64,000 nt of DNA from Actinopolyspora biskrensis (GTDB lineage Bacteria; Actinomycetota; Actinomycetes; Mycobacteriales; Pseudonocardiaceae), in the NCBI RefSeq assembly GCF_013408175.1, contig NZ_JACBYW010000002.1, positions 62,001-126,000 of the forward strand, written 5' to 3'. The notes below the pieces were generated by a model that saw only the letters and a program-made list of their open reading frames with translations, made no database searches and was not told the origin of the DNA. Below are positions 43,009-55,586 of the stretch, piece by piece. Each line of letters begins with the position of its first letter. Position 1 is the stretch's first letter. A program made the translations under genes and the position numbers.

Positions 43009-44061
43009 ATGCGAGAAGCCTTCGGTGCGAGTTTCGGGGTGGACCCCGGATACCTGAACACGGCCGGCATCGGGGTTCCCCCGGATTTCGTGGCCGACTC
43101 CCTGCACGAGGTGATCACCCGGTGGAGCGAGGGGCGGATCGCGGCCACCGAGTTCGACGAGCCCGTTGCGCGTGCGAAGGAGGGGTTCGCCGACCTCGTA
43201 GGGGTGCCGAGCGACCGCGTGAGCGCGGGGAGCTCGGTCTCCCAGCTGGTCGGGACGGTGGCAGCGGGGGTCCCCGCGGGAAGCAGCGTGCTGGTGGTCG
43301 AACGGGAGTTCACCAGCGTGACCTTCCCGTTCGCGGTGCAGCGTGATCGGGGGGTCCGGGTCACCGAGGTCCCGCCGAACCGGCTGCTCGAAGCCGTACC
43401 CGAGCACGACGTCGTCGCCGTCAGCCTGGTGCAGTCCGCCGACGGAAGGGTGTTCCGTCCGGAGGAGCTGCGTGCCGCCGCCGAACAGCACGGTGTCCGG
43501 GTGCTGCTGGACGTCAGCCAGGCGGCCGGGTGGATGCCGCTGGAGCTGGAGTGGGCGGAGTGGATCGTGGGATGCGGGTACAAGTGGTTGATGACTCCCC
43601 GCGGGGCGGCCTGGCTCGCGACACGTCCCGAGGTGCTGGATCTCCCGCGAGCCCACGGTGCGAACTGGTACGCGGGTCAGGACCCCCGGAACAACCTTTA
43701 CGGGCTGCCGCTGCGGCTGGCCGACGGGGCCGGGGCGTTCGACGCCTCCCCGGACTGGTTCGCCCAGGTGGGGGCGGCGGCCGCGCTCGGCTGGCTGACG
43801 ACCGTCGACCTCGCCTCCGTTCGTGAGCACTGCCTGGAACTGGCCGGGGCGCTGTGCGCCGAACTGGAGGCACCTCCCCCCGAGTCCCCGATAGTCTCGT
43901 TGGACGCGGCCGACGCCGTGGCGGAGCTGCGTGCCGCCGGGGTGCGCTGTACGGCGCGGGACGGCAGGCTGCGACTGGCCTTCCACCTGTACAACACGGA
44001 AGCCGACGTCCGGCTCGTGTCGGACGCGCTGCGGCGGAATCCTTCCGCTCCGTTGCGGTGA
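43009..44061 (+). CDS. Class V aminotransferase-fold PLP enzyme (EgtE/cysteine desulfurase/kynureninase-like)
   Basis: This 350-residue fold-type I PLP protein begins YLNTAGIGVPP, has AGSSVSQLVGTVAAGVPAG, the PLP-binding VLLDVSQAAGWMPLE and the Schiff-base Lys in IVGCGYKWLMTPRGAAWLAT. The GCGYKWL phrase and small C-terminal domain resemble the ergothioneine C-S lyase EgtE and isopenicillin-N-epimerase-like proteins, but no other ergothioneine gene is nearby. The exact reaction is therefore open. The start is fixed by the adjacent -10. The gene ends 44 bp before a single-pass membrane protein gene with its own promoter. Confidence 0.85.
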   Translation: MREAFGASFGVDPGYLNTAGIGVPPDFVADSLHEVITRWSEGRIAATEFDEPVARAKEGFADLVGVPSDRVSAGSSVSQLVGTVAAGVPAGSSVLVVEREFTSVTFPFAVQRDRGVRVTEVPPNRLLEAVPEHDVVAVSLVQSADGRVFRPEELRAAAEQHGVRVLLDVSQAAGWMPLELEWAEWIVGCGYKWLMTPRGAAWLATRPEVLDLPRAHGANWYAGQDPRNNLYGLPLRLADGAGAFDASPDWFAQVGAAAALGWLTTVDLASVREHCLELAGALCAELEAPPPESPIVSLDAADAVAELRAAGVRCTARDGRLRLAFHLYNTEADVRLVSDALRRNPSAPLR

Positions 44062-44091
44062 TGTGCTGTTCTCCACCCGCTCGTTACCCGC

Positions 44092-44097
44092 TACGGT
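44092..44097 (+). promoter_or_regulatory. -10 element (TACGGT), leaderless start
   Basis: TACGGT ends 8 nt before GTG 44106. This favours 44106 over the in-frame GTG at 44100, only 2 nt after the hexamer. Confidence 0.45.
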
Positions 44098-44105
44098 AGG
44101 TGCCC

Positions 44106-45128
44106 GTGTCGGATCACCACGGTGCACCCGAACAGATGACGGGGTCGCAGCAGAACTTCGAGCGCGGGGACACCGCGCCACTCAACGCTGTCCGGGGAGG
44201 CTCCGGTGGTCCACCTGACCGGGTGACGCAGGGCTGGAATCCGGAAGGCGGTGCGGGAGGGGCCGGCGAGGAGCGGACCCGTCCCACGTTCCCGCCACAC
44301 CAGGCGGCGGCCGAGCCCTCGAACATGTCACGGGGTTCGCGGCCACCCGCTGATTCGGCACCCCCGCGCGGAGCGGGCTCTTCCGCTCCCTCACCCGGGG
44401 CCACGTCCGGGCAGCGTCCCGCCGAACGGACGGCCACGGACCGGGGAGCGGTCGGCGGCCCCCCGCACGCCGCAGGTGCCGCGCAGTCCGGTCCCGGTCC
44501 GAGCGGAGCGGGTGAGTCGCGGGCGGGCGCGGGCATCACCCCCACGGGATGGGTGATCCGGGGACTGGTGCTGGTGCTCGTCTCGGTGCTCTCCGGGGTG
44601 CTGTGGCTGGTGGTCAAACCCTCGGACACGCAGTCCGCATCCGAAGATCCGGCCACGCGGCAGGAGGGGCCGAACACCGAGTACGACTTCGAGAAGTACG
44701 CGGGCGACGAGCCGGCGAACTGCGCGGACCACTCGACCATGAAGATCGCCGACTTCTTCGAGGACACCGCCTGCTCGCACATCACCCGCGCTCTTTACAC
44801 GACCCAGCTGCCCAACGGGGAGCGCGTGCTGACCTCCGTGGTCACCGTGCTGATGCCCGACGCCTCCTCCGCGGCCGAGCTGGAGAAGCTGGCGACGAGG
44901 AACGCAACGGGCAACATCGAGGACCTGGTTACGGCGGGAAGCCGGGTCCCCGAGGGGTATCCGGAGCTGACCCACGACTACGGGTACGCCTCGACCCACC
45001 GGGAACGCCTGGTGGTTATCGGGGAGTCCTCCTACTTCCACCGCAGTGGCCGCGACGACGGCAGGCTGAAGCACGTCACTTCGGACGCTTTGCAGCTGGG
45101 GGCGAAGCAGGACCGCGAACCGGGGTAG
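44106..45128 (+). CDS. Single-pass membrane protein with long disordered cytoplasmic N-terminus
   Basis: This 340-residue protein of unknown function has a low-complexity N-terminal part (about 1-145) rich in Gly, Pro, Ala, Ser and Arg, one hydrophobic helix (WVIRGLVLVLVSVLSGVLWL, about 153-172) and an extracytoplasmic domain of about 150 residues. Two Cys (PANCADHS, DTACSHITRA) probably form a disulfide. The domain contains ALYTTQLPNGERVLTSVVTV and is hydrophilic at its end. The layout parallels the protein at 41488-42468 but with no obvious sequence similarity. It converges with the DUF4439 gene, 19 bp between stops. Confidence 0.78.
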   Translation: MSDHHGAPEQMTGSQQNFERGDTAPLNAVRGGSGGPPDRVTQGWNPEGGAGGAGEERTRPTFPPHQAAAEPSNMSRGSRPPADSAPPRGAGSSAPSPGATSGQRPAERTATDRGAVGGPPHAAGAAQSGPGPSGAGESRAGAGITPTGWVIRGLVLVLVSVLSGVLWLVVKPSDTQSASEDPATRQEGPNTEYDFEKYAGDEPANCADHSTMKIADFFEDTACSHITRALYTTQLPNGERVLTSVVTVLMPDASSAAELEKLATRNATGNIEDLVTAGSRVPEGYPELTHDYGYASTHRERLVVIGESSYFHRSGRDDGRLKHVTSDALQLGAKQDREPG

Positions 45129-45147
45129 CCCGCAGGCCCCGGACGGG

Positions 45148-45600
45148 TCACTCCCTGCCGGGGAATGCGGGAGCGCTCGGCCGCTCCCCGGCCTCGAGCC
45201 GCAACGTCGTCGCGCGAGTGGCGGAACCGGTGAGGCAGTCCAGCGCGAGTTCGCTGAGCCGCCTGTTCTCCGAGCGCTCCAGCACGGCCAGCCAGCCGAC
45301 CGAGCAGTCCTGCTCCGCCGCTATCAGCGCGTGAACCGCCGACGCCTGGTCCGTGACGGCCCCGGGAGGCTGATAGGCGGGTTTCGCGGGGGGAGGAGTG
45401 CTGCCGGCCGCACGCAGCAACCGCCTCGTCCGGTCGCGGTGCTCCCGGTGCGCGGAGATCCCCTCGTCGACGGCGGAAATTACTCCGGAGTCGTTGGCGA
45501 AGGCCTTCGCCAACCCGTACAACCAGACCGCGGCGTGCTCGGTCCCGAGAGCCCGTTCCAGAGCGCGTTCGCCGGTTTCGGACAGTTCCGCGGAACTCAT
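45148..45600 (-). CDS. Ferritin-like DUF4439 protein
   Basis: This 150-residue all-alpha protein has helices built around ALGTEHAAVWLYGLAKAFAN, SAHREHRDRTRRLLRAAGS, AVHALIAAEQDCSVGWLAVL and SELALDCLTGSATRATTLR. Glu and His spacing (EHAAVW, HREHRD) recalls ferritin-like superfamily members, but a complete di-iron set is not evident. A DUF4439-type protein in this position (proS to rimP interval) is common in actinobacteria. ATG 45600 overlaps the stop of the upstream lipoprotein gene by 4 bp (ATGA), so they form one coupled operon. Confidence 0.82.
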   Translation of the reverse strand: MSSAELSETGERALERALGTEHAAVWLYGLAKAFANDSGVISAVDEGISAHREHRDRTRRLLRAAGSTPPPAKPAYQPPGAVTDQASAVHALIAAEQDCSVGWLAVLERSENRRLSELALDCLTGSATRATTLRLEAGERPSAPAFPGRE

Positions 45601-46094
45601 CGGACGACCTCCAGCAAACTCGCGCACGCCGCGGATATCGAGCCGACCAGGCCGGCCCGGTAACCGGAGACGCGGGGAACCGTCTCGGCGGTTCGACGCC
45701 GCGCGCTCTCGAGGGCCTCGCGCAGTTTCTCCGCGGCCTCTCCCGGATCGTCGGTGACCTCCGGGGCGGAGCGGTCTTCGCCCGCGGCCGTCCGCTCGTC
45801 GGTGATCCTCGTGATTTCCCGTCGCAGGTTCTTCGCGTGCTCGGTTCGCACCTCGGCGACCGCTCCGGCCCGTTCGGCCAGTTCGGGGTGCTTGTCCGCC
45901 GTGGCCCGGGCGAGTTCCGCGTCCGAGCCCGCGTCGTCGGCGAGGGGGACGAGCAGGTCGGGGTTCTCGTCCGCAGGAGCCGAACAGCTGATCAAGGCTG
46001 ATGCCAGCGGTGCCAGCGCCGAGAGGCGCAGCAGTTCGCGTCTGCCCAGTCGGTGGGGCCGAGAGGTGGAGCCGGTCCTGGAGGGAATATCCAC
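45597..46094 (-). CDS. Tat-type lipoprotein paired with the DUF4439 protein
   Basis: This 165-residue precursor has a twin-arginine signal (LGRRELLRLSALAPLASAL) ending in a lipobox-like ALISCS, so Cys is the probable lipidation site. The mature part is highly charged, Glu/Arg/Ala-rich and largely helical or coiled (EVRTEHAKNLRREITRITDE, EAAEKLREALESARRRTAET). The function is unknown. GTG 46094 was chosen for the upstream TGGAG; an earlier in-frame ATG would add residues before the signal. A membrane-anchored helical partner for the ferritin-like protein is a reasonable guess, not shown. Confidence 0.75.
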   Translation of the reverse strand: MDIPSRTGSTSRPHRLGRRELLRLSALAPLASALISCSAPADENPDLLVPLADDAGSDAELARATADKHPELAERAGAVAEVRTEHAKNLRREITRITDERTAAGEDRSAPEVTDDPGEAAEKLREALESARRRTAETVPRVSGYRAGLVGSISAACASLLEVVR

Positions 46095-46348
46095 GGCTCC
46101 ACATCTTGCCAGCAAGCCCGCGCCGGGACGTGGCTGTGGTGTCTCGCCGGTCCGCGGTCGGCGGAAGGCGTGTGCCGCGCTTTCCGCCGGTGGGACGCGA
46201 TACCCTGGAAGACCACGGTTTTTATCGGTGTACTCGGCCGTGGAGCTTCGCGTCCCCGCGAAGCGGGCGACGTCGGATCACATGAGGTCTTTCGGCGTTG
46301 CCGTGCACCGGACAACTTCAACCGCCGCAGACATTTGGAGTGTAAAAC

Positions 46349-46900
46349 GTGTCCAGCCCGCCGCGGGACGAAATAGTCGCGCGCCTGAGACCCACCGTGG
46401 CGCAGACCGTCGCCGAGGTGGGGTTCGATCTCGAAGAGCTCGATGTGCAGCAGTCCGGTCGTCGACGTCAGCTCAAGGTGGTCATAGACGCCGACGACGG
46501 CGTCGACCTCGACGACATCGCCGACGTCAGCCGAGCCCTGTCCGAGGCGCTGGACGAGTACGACCACGTGCTCGTCGGCTCTTACACTCTGGAGGTCACC
46601 TCACCCGGAGTGGACCGGCCGTTGACCAGGCAACGGCACTGGCGGCGTGCGCGCAACAGGCTCGCGAGGATTCTGCTGACCGACGGTGGTGAATTCCTCG
46701 GCAGAGTGGGGCCGGCCGAGGAGTCCGGCGTGTGGGTTCTCGCCGATGGCCGGGTACGGCGGTTGATTTACGGTGACATCGAGCGCGCGGTGGTCGAGGT
46801 TGAGTTCCAGCAGCCACCGGCGGAGGAACTGGTCAAGCTCGATCGGGCTGCGGACGTCGCCGCCGACGGCGACGGAAATGACACGGAGGAGTCGAGGTGA
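46349..46900 (+). CDS. rimP: Ribosome maturation factor RimP
   Basis: This 183-residue protein helps assemble the 30S subunit. The N-terminal domain has [40 protein letters not shown] and [20 protein letters not shown], the last being the strongest RimP signature; an Sm-like C-terminal domain follows, with an acidic tail. GTG 46349 has GGAG 8 bp upstream. Its stop overlaps nusA (GTGA). It is the first gene of the conserved rimP-nusA-ylxR-infB operon; about 250 bp upstream hold its promoter, not resolved here. Confidence 0.96.
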   Translation: MSSPPRDEIVARLRPTVAQTVAEVGFDLEELDVQQSGRRRQLKVVIDADDGVDLDDIADVSRALSEALDEYDHVLVGSYTLEVTSPGVDRPLTRQRHWRRARNRLARILLTDGGEFLGRVGPAEESGVWVLADGRVRRLIYGDIERAVVEVEFQQPPAEELVKLDRAADVAADGDGNDTEESR

Positions 46901-47976
46901 ACGTCGACATCGCCGCGCTGCGGGCGATCGAACGCGACAAGGACATCCCATTCGAAACGGTCCTTCAGGCCATCGAGTCAGCCCTGCTGACAGCATATCG
47001 GCACACCGAAGGACACCAACCGCACGCCAGAGTCGAGGTGGATCGCAAGACCGGCGTGGTGCGTGTGATTGCTCACAGTCTCACTTCCGAGGGTGAGGTC
47101 GCCGAGGAATGGGACGACACCCCCGAGGGATTCGGCAGGATCGCCGCGACCACGGCACGCCAGGTCATTCTGCAGCGGCTGCGTGACGCCGAGCACGAGA
47201 AGACCTTCGGCGAGTTCTCCACCAAGGAGGGCGAGATCCTCGGCGGCGTGATCCAGCGCGACGCCAGGGCGAACTCCCGCGGCATGATCGTGGTGGAGAT
47301 CGGTGACAGCGAAGGAGTCATCCCCGCCGCGGAGCAGGTCCCGGGGGAGCGCTACGAGCACGGCACCAGGATCAAGTCCTACGTCGTCGGTGTTTCCCGG
47401 ACGGTGCGTGGGCCACAGATCACGTTGTCGCGAACGCACCCGAACCTGGTCCGCAGGCTGTTCGCCCTGGAGGTGCCGGAGATCGCCGACGGCACGGTGG
47501 AGATCCCCTCGGTGGCGCGCGAGGCCGGGCACCGGTCCAAGATCGCCGTGCATTCCACGGTGGAGGGGGTCAACGCCAAGGGTGCGTGCATCGGTCCCAT
47601 GGGGGCCAGGGTGCGCAACGTGATGAACGAGCTCGGGCAGGAGAAGATCGACATCATCGACTTCTCGGAGGATCCGGCCACTTTCGTCGGCAACTCCCTG
47701 TCACCGGCTAAGGTAGTATCGGTGGAGGTGGTCGACGAACGCGCCAAGACGGCGCGGGTGATAGTTCCGGACTTCCAGCTTTCGTTGGCGATCGGCAAAG
47801 AAGGACAGAACGCCAGGCTGGCAGCGCGGTTGACCGGGTGGCGCATCGACATCCGCAGCGATGCGGACCCGAGCTCTCCCACGACCACGGCAGGGCACCC
47901 CGATGCCGAACCCCCGGGTGCCGAGGGATTCGTCCCTCCGATGGACGATCTTCCGACCGTGGGTTCGGCTGAGTGA
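46897..47976 (+). CDS. nusA: Transcription termination/antitermination protein NusA
   Basis: This 359-residue protein binds RNA polymerase and nascent RNA. The N-terminal domain ([20 protein letters not shown]) is followed by an S1 domain ([20 protein letters not shown]) and two KH domains ([40 protein letters not shown]). It lacks the C-terminal acidic repeats of E. coli NusA, as is normal in actinobacteria. The last 35 residues are Pro/Gly-rich. It is coupled to rimP by a GTGA overlap; ylxR follows after about 20 bp. Confidence 0.97.
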   Translation: MNVDIAALRAIERDKDIPFETVLQAIESALLTAYRHTEGHQPHARVEVDRKTGVVRVIAHSLTSEGEVAEEWDDTPEGFGRIAATTARQVILQRLRDAEHEKTFGEFSTKEGEILGGVIQRDARANSRGMIVVEIGDSEGVIPAAEQVPGERYEHGTRIKSYVVGVSRTVRGPQITLSRTHPNLVRRLFALEVPEIADGTVEIPSVAREAGHRSKIAVHSTVEGVNAKGACIGPMGARVRNVMNELGQEKIDIIDFSEDPATFVGNSLSPAKVVSVEVVDERAKTARVIVPDFQLSLAIGKEGQNARLAARLTGWRIDIRSDADPSSPTTTAGHPDAEPPGAEGFVPPMDDLPTVGSAE

Positions 47977-47998
47977 CAGCGGCAGGTTAGAATCACAA

Positions 47999-48388
47999 GT
48001 GGCTCAACGCGAGGGGGCGGGAATCCGTACACGATCAACTGGCGTCCGTGGTGGAACCCACGAGCCGATTCGGACGTGTATAGGGTGTCGAACCCGAACG
48101 TGTGCCTCCGATCTGCTGCGAGTGGTGGCCGAGGACGGTTCGAGGACCGTCCCCGATCCTCGGCGCAGGCGCCCGGGGCGAGGTGCCTGGTTGCACCCCG
48201 ATACCGCGTGCCTGCGTTCGGCCGAGCGGCGTCGGGCCTTTTCACGCGCTCTGCGTGTGCAAGGACAACTCGACAGCACAACAGTGCAGGCCTATGTGGA
48301 GCAGGTTGCTCACGAGCAAGCCGATGCGAGAGTTTCTCGTGCCAGGCAGTTGAAGGAAGCAGGTCGACCCGTCATGAATCAGCCGTGA
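47999..48388 (+). CDS. ylxR: YlxR (DUF448) RNA-binding protein
   Basis: This 129-residue basic protein has the YlxR core PIRTCIGCRTRTCASDLLRV, then DPRRRRPGRGAWLHPDTACL and AFSRALRVQ. YlxR sits between nusA and infB in most bacteria and has been reported to affect RNase P and transcription of sporulation and metabolic genes. The start is uncertain: GTG 47999 is 23 bp after nusA and 5 nt after TAGAAT. No later ATG or GTG lies before the conserved PIRTC, so the start cannot be much further downstream. A basic C-terminal extension ends PVMNQP. Confidence 0.88.
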   Translation: MAQREGAGIRTRSTGVRGGTHEPIRTCIGCRTRTCASDLLRVVAEDGSRTVPDPRRRRPGRGAWLHPDTACLRSAERRRAFSRALRVQGQLDSTTVQAYVEQVAHEQADARVSRARQLKEAGRPVMNQP

Positions 48389-48468
48389 AGCTGAAGCCAT
48401 GAACGCGTACCGGCAGTAGGACGAGGTCGAGCGGGTCTGCCGCCCGACCTCACCAGACGAGGAGAGCA

Positions 48469-51768
<3,300 letters not shown>

Positions 51769-51778
51769 GCACCGCGTC

Positions 51779-51807
51779 GAGGGGGCCGTTGTCACGACGG
51801 CCCCCTC
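51779..51807 (+). terminator. Intrinsic-type terminator after infB
   Basis: GAGGGGGCCGT (51779-51789) pairs with ACGGCCCCCTC (51797-51807), an 11-bp perfect stem with a 7-nt loop, 10 bp after the infB stop. No T-tract. Confidence 0.75.
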
Positions 51808-51841
51808 GATCGTGGGCCCGTCGACGTGGTGCGGTTTGCTG

Positions 51842-52135
51842 ATGTATGTCGGAGCGCTCGAACTGGACGTGCTTCTCGGCGACGTCCATTCGTTGAAGCA
51901 GAAACGTGCGACGGTTCGTCCGCTGGTCTCCGAGTTGCGACGGCGTTTCGAAGTGGCCGTCGCGGAGGTCGGCGGGCGTGATCTCTACCGGCGTACGGTT
52001 ATCGGGGTGTCGGCAGTGTCCGGCGAGGCCGGACAGGTTCGTGAGATTCTCGAAGCCTGTGAACGCAGCGTGGCCGGGTATCCCGAGCTGGAGTTGCTCT
52101 CGGCTCGGCATCGGATGCTCGGGCCGGAGGACTGA
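51842..52135 (+). CDS. DUF503 (YlxP-like) protein
   Basis: This 97-residue protein has the DUF503 start MYVGALELDVLLGDVHSLKQ and KRATVRPLVSELRRRFEVAV, then DLYRRTVIGVSAVSGEA. Such proteins sit between infB and rbfA in many Gram-positive bacteria and may take part in ribosome or RNA metabolism; the exact role is unknown. ATG 51842 begins the conserved sequence; the frame extends upstream into the infB terminator hairpin and is not used. No strong ribosome site was seen. Confidence 0.9.
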   Translation: MYVGALELDVLLGDVHSLKQKRATVRPLVSELRRRFEVAVAEVGGRDLYRRTVIGVSAVSGEAGQVREILEACERSVAGYPELELLSARHRMLGPED

Positions 52136-52270
52136 ACCTGTTCGGCGGTGCGGGCGGTTCGGCACCCCGCCTGCGGCGAACCCGGCCGGGCCGGGTTCGC
52201 GGTGATTTTCGGGTGAGTAGGACGATGGGGACCGCCTCCGGTGGAGGCGGATCAGCAGAGGAGGTGCGCC

Positions 52271-52777
52271 GTGGCTGATACGGCGCGCGCCCGTAGGTTG
52301 GCCAAGCGGATCGCGCAGATCGTGGCGTCCGGGTTGGAACACGAGATCAAAGACCCGCGATTGGCTATGGTGACCATTACCGATGCGCGGCTCACAGCCG
52401 ATCTGCGGGACGCGACGGTCTATTACACGGTTTTCGGGGACGATGTCGACGAGTCGGCCACGGCGGTCGCGTTGAGCAGCGCGACGGGGACACTGCGTTC
52501 CAGGGTCGGGCGGCAGACGGGAGTGCGCTTCACTCCCACGTTGACCTTCGTCGCCGATTCCGTTCCGGCGAACGCTCGTCGTCTGGACGAGGTTCTGGCA
52601 CAGGCGAGGGAAGCCGACGCCGAGGTGGCGAGGTTGGCTTCGGACGCCGTTCCGGCCGGCGAGGTCGATCCGTATCGGAAGGCGGATTCGGCGGATGACT
52701 CGGATGAGGGATCCGAGCAGCAGAGCTCGGAGGATCCGAGCGAGAACGAGGAGGACTCCCGCCCACAGGAGGCGTGA
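52271..52777 (+). CDS. rbfA: Ribosome-binding factor A
   Basis: This 168-residue protein is a KH-fold 30S assembly factor acting on the 5' helix of 16S rRNA. Conserved: [40 protein letters not shown] and [13 protein letters not shown], then [20 protein letters not shown]. The C-terminal 40 residues are an acidic Ser/Asp/Glu tail common in actinobacterial RbfA. GTG 52271 follows AGGAGGT closely. In several actinobacteria the DHH phosphoesterase gene nrnA follows rbfA; it is absent here. Confidence 0.95.
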   Translation: MADTARARRLAKRIAQIVASGLEHEIKDPRLAMVTITDARLTADLRDATVYYTVFGDDVDESATAVALSSATGTLRSRVGRQTGVRFTPTLTFVADSVPANARRLDEVLAQAREADAEVARLASDAVPAGEVDPYRKADSADDSDEGSEQQSSEDPSENEEDSRPQEA

Positions 52778-52846
52778 GCCCTCAGACGACCGGTCCACCG
52801 GTGGTTTGGCGCGGAACCGTCCTTTCGGATCCTTTTCGAGAAGCCG

Positions 52847-52860
52847 GTTTCGCGCGAAAC
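52847..52860. promoter_or_regulatory. Perfect 14-bp palindrome resembling a parS core
   Basis: GTTTCGCGCGAAAC is a perfect palindrome in the rbfA-CGNR intergenic gap. It differs from the parS core GTTTCACGTGAAAC only at the two central-flanking positions. It could be a weak ParB site, another operator, or chance. Confidence 0.3.
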
Positions 52861-52913
52861 GTCGCGCGGTCGCGTTGATGGGCCGGGGGCCGTCGACTGT
52901 CGCACTTCGTGGA

Positions 52914-53438
52914 TCAGGAACGTCGGCGCTGTCTGAAAGCGGCCACGTGAACCCGGTTCGCGCAGCGCGCGGAGCAGAACTGCCTGGCCCGGTTGGTGGA
53001 CGTGTCGAGAAAGTAGGTTCCGCAGGCCGGAGCGTCGCATTTCCCCCAGCGCTCGGTGCCGTGTCGAACGATTCCCTGCGCGAGTCCCCAAGCGGCGGCG
53101 GCCGCTATCCCGGCGGCGGGTGGTGTCTCGACATCGGCGATGTGCACGTGCCAATCGCGGTGCTGCTCCGGCTCACCGCGGGACAACCTCGGCCGGGGTG
53201 GATACGTGGCCAACAACCGGTTGACCTCGGCAGTGAGAGCTTCGTGCTCTCCGGAAACGGCTGCCTCGATCGACTGACGCAGGCTTGCCGCGACTGCGCG
53301 CAGCGTCTTCAGGTCCTGCTCGGTCAGCCGGGAGGACCACCACGGTTCGCCGTGCAGTTCCGCCCGGAGCGTCTCCAGGTCGTCCGTGCGCGCGTTCGCG
53401 AGACGAAGCGCACCCGCGATGTAATCGGCGTTGTCCAT
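52914..53438 (-). CDS. CGNR zinc-finger (ABATE domain) transcriptional regulator
   Basis: This 174-residue protein has an N-terminal ABATE-type domain (ADYIAGALRLANARTDDLET, LKTLRAVAASLRQSIEAAV) and a C-terminal CGNR zinc finger: WGKCDAPACGTYFLDTS, ARQFCSARCANRVHVAAFRQ. Four Cys (C-x4-C and C-x3-C) bind zinc, and the basic end probably contacts DNA. Such proteins are putative stress-response regulators in actinobacteria. The ATG start at 53438 is divergent from a MATE transporter gene 68 bp away, so it may control that gene. Confidence 0.88.
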   Translation of the reverse strand: MDNADYIAGALRLANARTDDLETLRAELHGEPWWSSRLTEQDLKTLRAVAASLRQSIEAAVSGEHEALTAEVNRLLATYPPRPRLSRGEPEQHRDWHVHIADVETPPAAGIAAAAAWGLAQGIVRHGTERWGKCDAPACGTYFLDTSTNRARQFCSARCANRVHVAAFRQRRRS

Positions 53439-53506
53439 ACTCGCCCCTTACTGTAGCCTTCACCCGTCAGGGGCGAAACCGGCAACCGTAGCTTACAGGA
53501 GGTCAG

Positions 53507-54847
53507 GTGTCCGAGACGGCGGAACGCGTCCCGGTACGACGGTTGCTCGCACTCGCGATTCCGGCGTTGGGAGTCCTGGCCGCCGAACCGCTGTACGTGC
53601 TGGTGGACACGGCCGTGGTCGGTCATCTGGGGGCTGTTCCGCTGGCCGGACTGGCGCTGGGGGGAACGCTTTTCACGGTCGTTTCCAGCCAGCTGACCTT
53701 CCTCTCCTACGGGACCACCGCCCGCGCGGCGCGGTTGCACGGAGCGGGACGTCGCGAGGACGCGGTCGCCGAAGGTGTGCAGGCCAGCTGGTTGGGCGCG
53801 GGTGTCGGCCTGGCGATTCTGCTGCTGGCGCAGTTGTTCGCCGTGCCCGTCATCCGGGTGATGACCGGCGGTGGCGCCATCGCGGAGACGGCCACGAGTT
53901 GGTTGCGCATCGCGCTGATCGGCGCTCCGATGGTGCTGATCAGCCTGGCCGGGCACGGATGGATGCGCGGGGTGCAGGACACGGTCCGACCGCTGCGCTA
54001 CGTACTGGCCGGAAACGGCGTCTCCCTGGTGCTGTGTCCGCTGCTGGTCTATCCGGTCGGACTGGGGCTGGAGGGCTCGGCGGTGGCCAACGTCGTGGGA
54101 CAGACCGTCGCGGCGGCCCTGTTCGTCCGCGCGCTGCTCGTCGAGCGGGTGCGAACGCGGCCCGACACGCGTGTGATGCGTGCTCAGCTCGTGCTCGGCA
54201 GGGACCTCATCCTGCGGACCCTGGCCTTCCAGGCCTGCTTCCTGTCCGCCACCTCGGTGGCGGCGCGCACCGGGGCGGACACCGCTGCCGCCCACCAGGT
54301 CGTCTGGCAGCTCTGGAGCTTCCTCGCCCTGGTGCTGGACTCGCTGGCCATCGCCGCGCAGTCTCTGGTCGGGGCCGCTCTCGGCAGGGAGTCGGCACGG
54401 GAGGCCAGAAGCATCGGCAGGCAGGTGAGCTGGTACGGACTCGGCTTCGGCATCGTGCTGGGGCTGGTGTTCGCGGCGCTGTCCGGCCCACTGCCCAACG
54501 CCTTCACCGGCGACGCCGCCGTGCTGGCCGAGATTCCGTACGCCTGGTGGTTCTTCGTGGCCCTGCAGCCGATCGCAGGCGTGGTCTTCGCGCTCGACGG
54601 GGTGCTGCTCGGCGCAGGTGACGCGGCCTACCTGCGCACCGCGACGATGATCAGTGCGGCGGTCGGGTACCTGCCGCTGATCTGGTTCTCGCTCGTCTTC
54701 GACTGGGGACTGGCGGGGATCTGGACCGGACTGAGCCTGTTCATGTTCGGCAGGTTGCTCACGCTGCTGCTGCGCGCCCGTTCCGGGCGCTGGGCGGTGG
54801 TCGGTGCCACCCCGGAACACGGCGAATCGGTGTCCCAGAGCTCGTGA
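53507..54847 (+). CDS. MATE-family efflux transporter (DinF-like)
   Basis: This 446-residue protein has about twelve helices in two six-helix halves. The N-terminal ALAIPALGVLAAEPLYVLVD, TAVVGHLGAVPLAGLALGG and the second-half AFQACFLSATSVAARTGADT match DinF-type MATE proteins, cation/drug antiporters. A dinF-like gene near rbfA-truB is also found in mycobacteria. GTG 53507 has AGGAGG at 53497-53502. It converges with def. The substrate is unknown. Confidence 0.9.
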   Translation: MSETAERVPVRRLLALAIPALGVLAAEPLYVLVDTAVVGHLGAVPLAGLALGGTLFTVVSSQLTFLSYGTTARAARLHGAGRREDAVAEGVQASWLGAGVGLAILLLAQLFAVPVIRVMTGGGAIAETATSWLRIALIGAPMVLISLAGHGWMRGVQDTVRPLRYVLAGNGVSLVLCPLLVYPVGLGLEGSAVANVVGQTVAAALFVRALLVERVRTRPDTRVMRAQLVLGRDLILRTLAFQACFLSATSVAARTGADTAAAHQVVWQLWSFLALVLDSLAIAAQSLVGAALGRESAREARSIGRQVSWYGLGFGIVLGLVFAALSGPLPNAFTGDAAVLAEIPYAWWFFVALQPIAGVVFALDGVLLGAGDAAYLRTATMISAAVGYLPLIWFSLVFDWGLAGIWTGLSLFMFGRLLTLLLRARSGRWAVVGATPEHGESVSQSS

Positions 54848-54957
54848 GCTCCGTCCGGTCGGAATCCGCCTGCGTGACTACCCGATGTCGGACACCCGCT
54901 CACGAGTCCGCGGGAGCCCCCGCCTAGCGATCACCTACGACAGGGGGGTGGAAAACC

Positions 54958-55461
54958 TCACTGGCTCCCGTTCCAGAACCAGTCGGTGGACCGGACCTCC
55001 TTCAGCGCGGTGCGCCGCAGATCCTCGTCCAGACGTTGGAGGTAGACGATTCCGTCCAGATGGTCGGTCTCGTGCTGCAGGCAGCGGGCCATCAAGCCCG
55101 ACCCGGAAACAGTGACGGGATCGTTCCGCAGGTCAACGCCGCGTACCACCGCGTGTTCGGCTCGGTGGGTGGGAAAGCTCAGCCCCGGCACCGACAGGCA
55201 GCCCTCCTCACCGTCCTGCTCCCCCGACGTTTCCACCAGCTCGGGGTTGATCACGTAACCGGTTTCGCCGTTCACGCTGTAGCTGAACGCCCGCAGGCTC
55301 ACTCCGATCTGGGGAGCGGCCACTCCGGCGCGCCCGGGTTCGGCGACGGTGTCCAGCAGATCGGAGACCAGCGCGGTGACACTGTCGTCGAACGTGGTGA
55401 CGGGGTCCGCCGCCGTGCGCAGTACGGGGTCGCCGAACCGTCGGATCGGTCTGATCGTCAC
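54958..55461 (-). CDS. def: Peptide deformylase
   Basis: This 167-residue metalloenzyme removes the N-formyl group from new proteins. All three family motifs are intact: GVAAPQIG (46-53), EGCLSVPG (86-93, metal ligand Cys88) and HETDHLDG (130-137, His130 and His134 metal ligands, Glu131 catalytic). GTG 55461 was chosen because GGAGG lies 9 bp before it; an upstream ATG at 55491 would overlap that site. It is divergent from truB and converges with the MATE gene. Confidence 0.95.
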   Translation of the reverse strand: MTIRPIRRFGDPVLRTAADPVTTFDDSVTALVSDLLDTVAEPGRAGVAAPQIGVSLRAFSYSVNGETGYVINPELVETSGEQDGEEGCLSVPGLSFPTHRAEHAVVRGVDLRNDPVTVSGSGLMARCLQHETDHLDGIVYLQRLDEDLRRTALKEVRSTDWFWNGSQ

Positions 55462-55586
55462 CGTGGAAACCTCCTGCTCGTTACGACGCACTACCGTAGC
55501 GATCCCCGTGAGGGCACCCGTCCGGGGGGCGTGGCCTCGGTGGGCGGTTTCGGCCGTGCTTTCGGGATCGGGGATGATGGGGCGCC

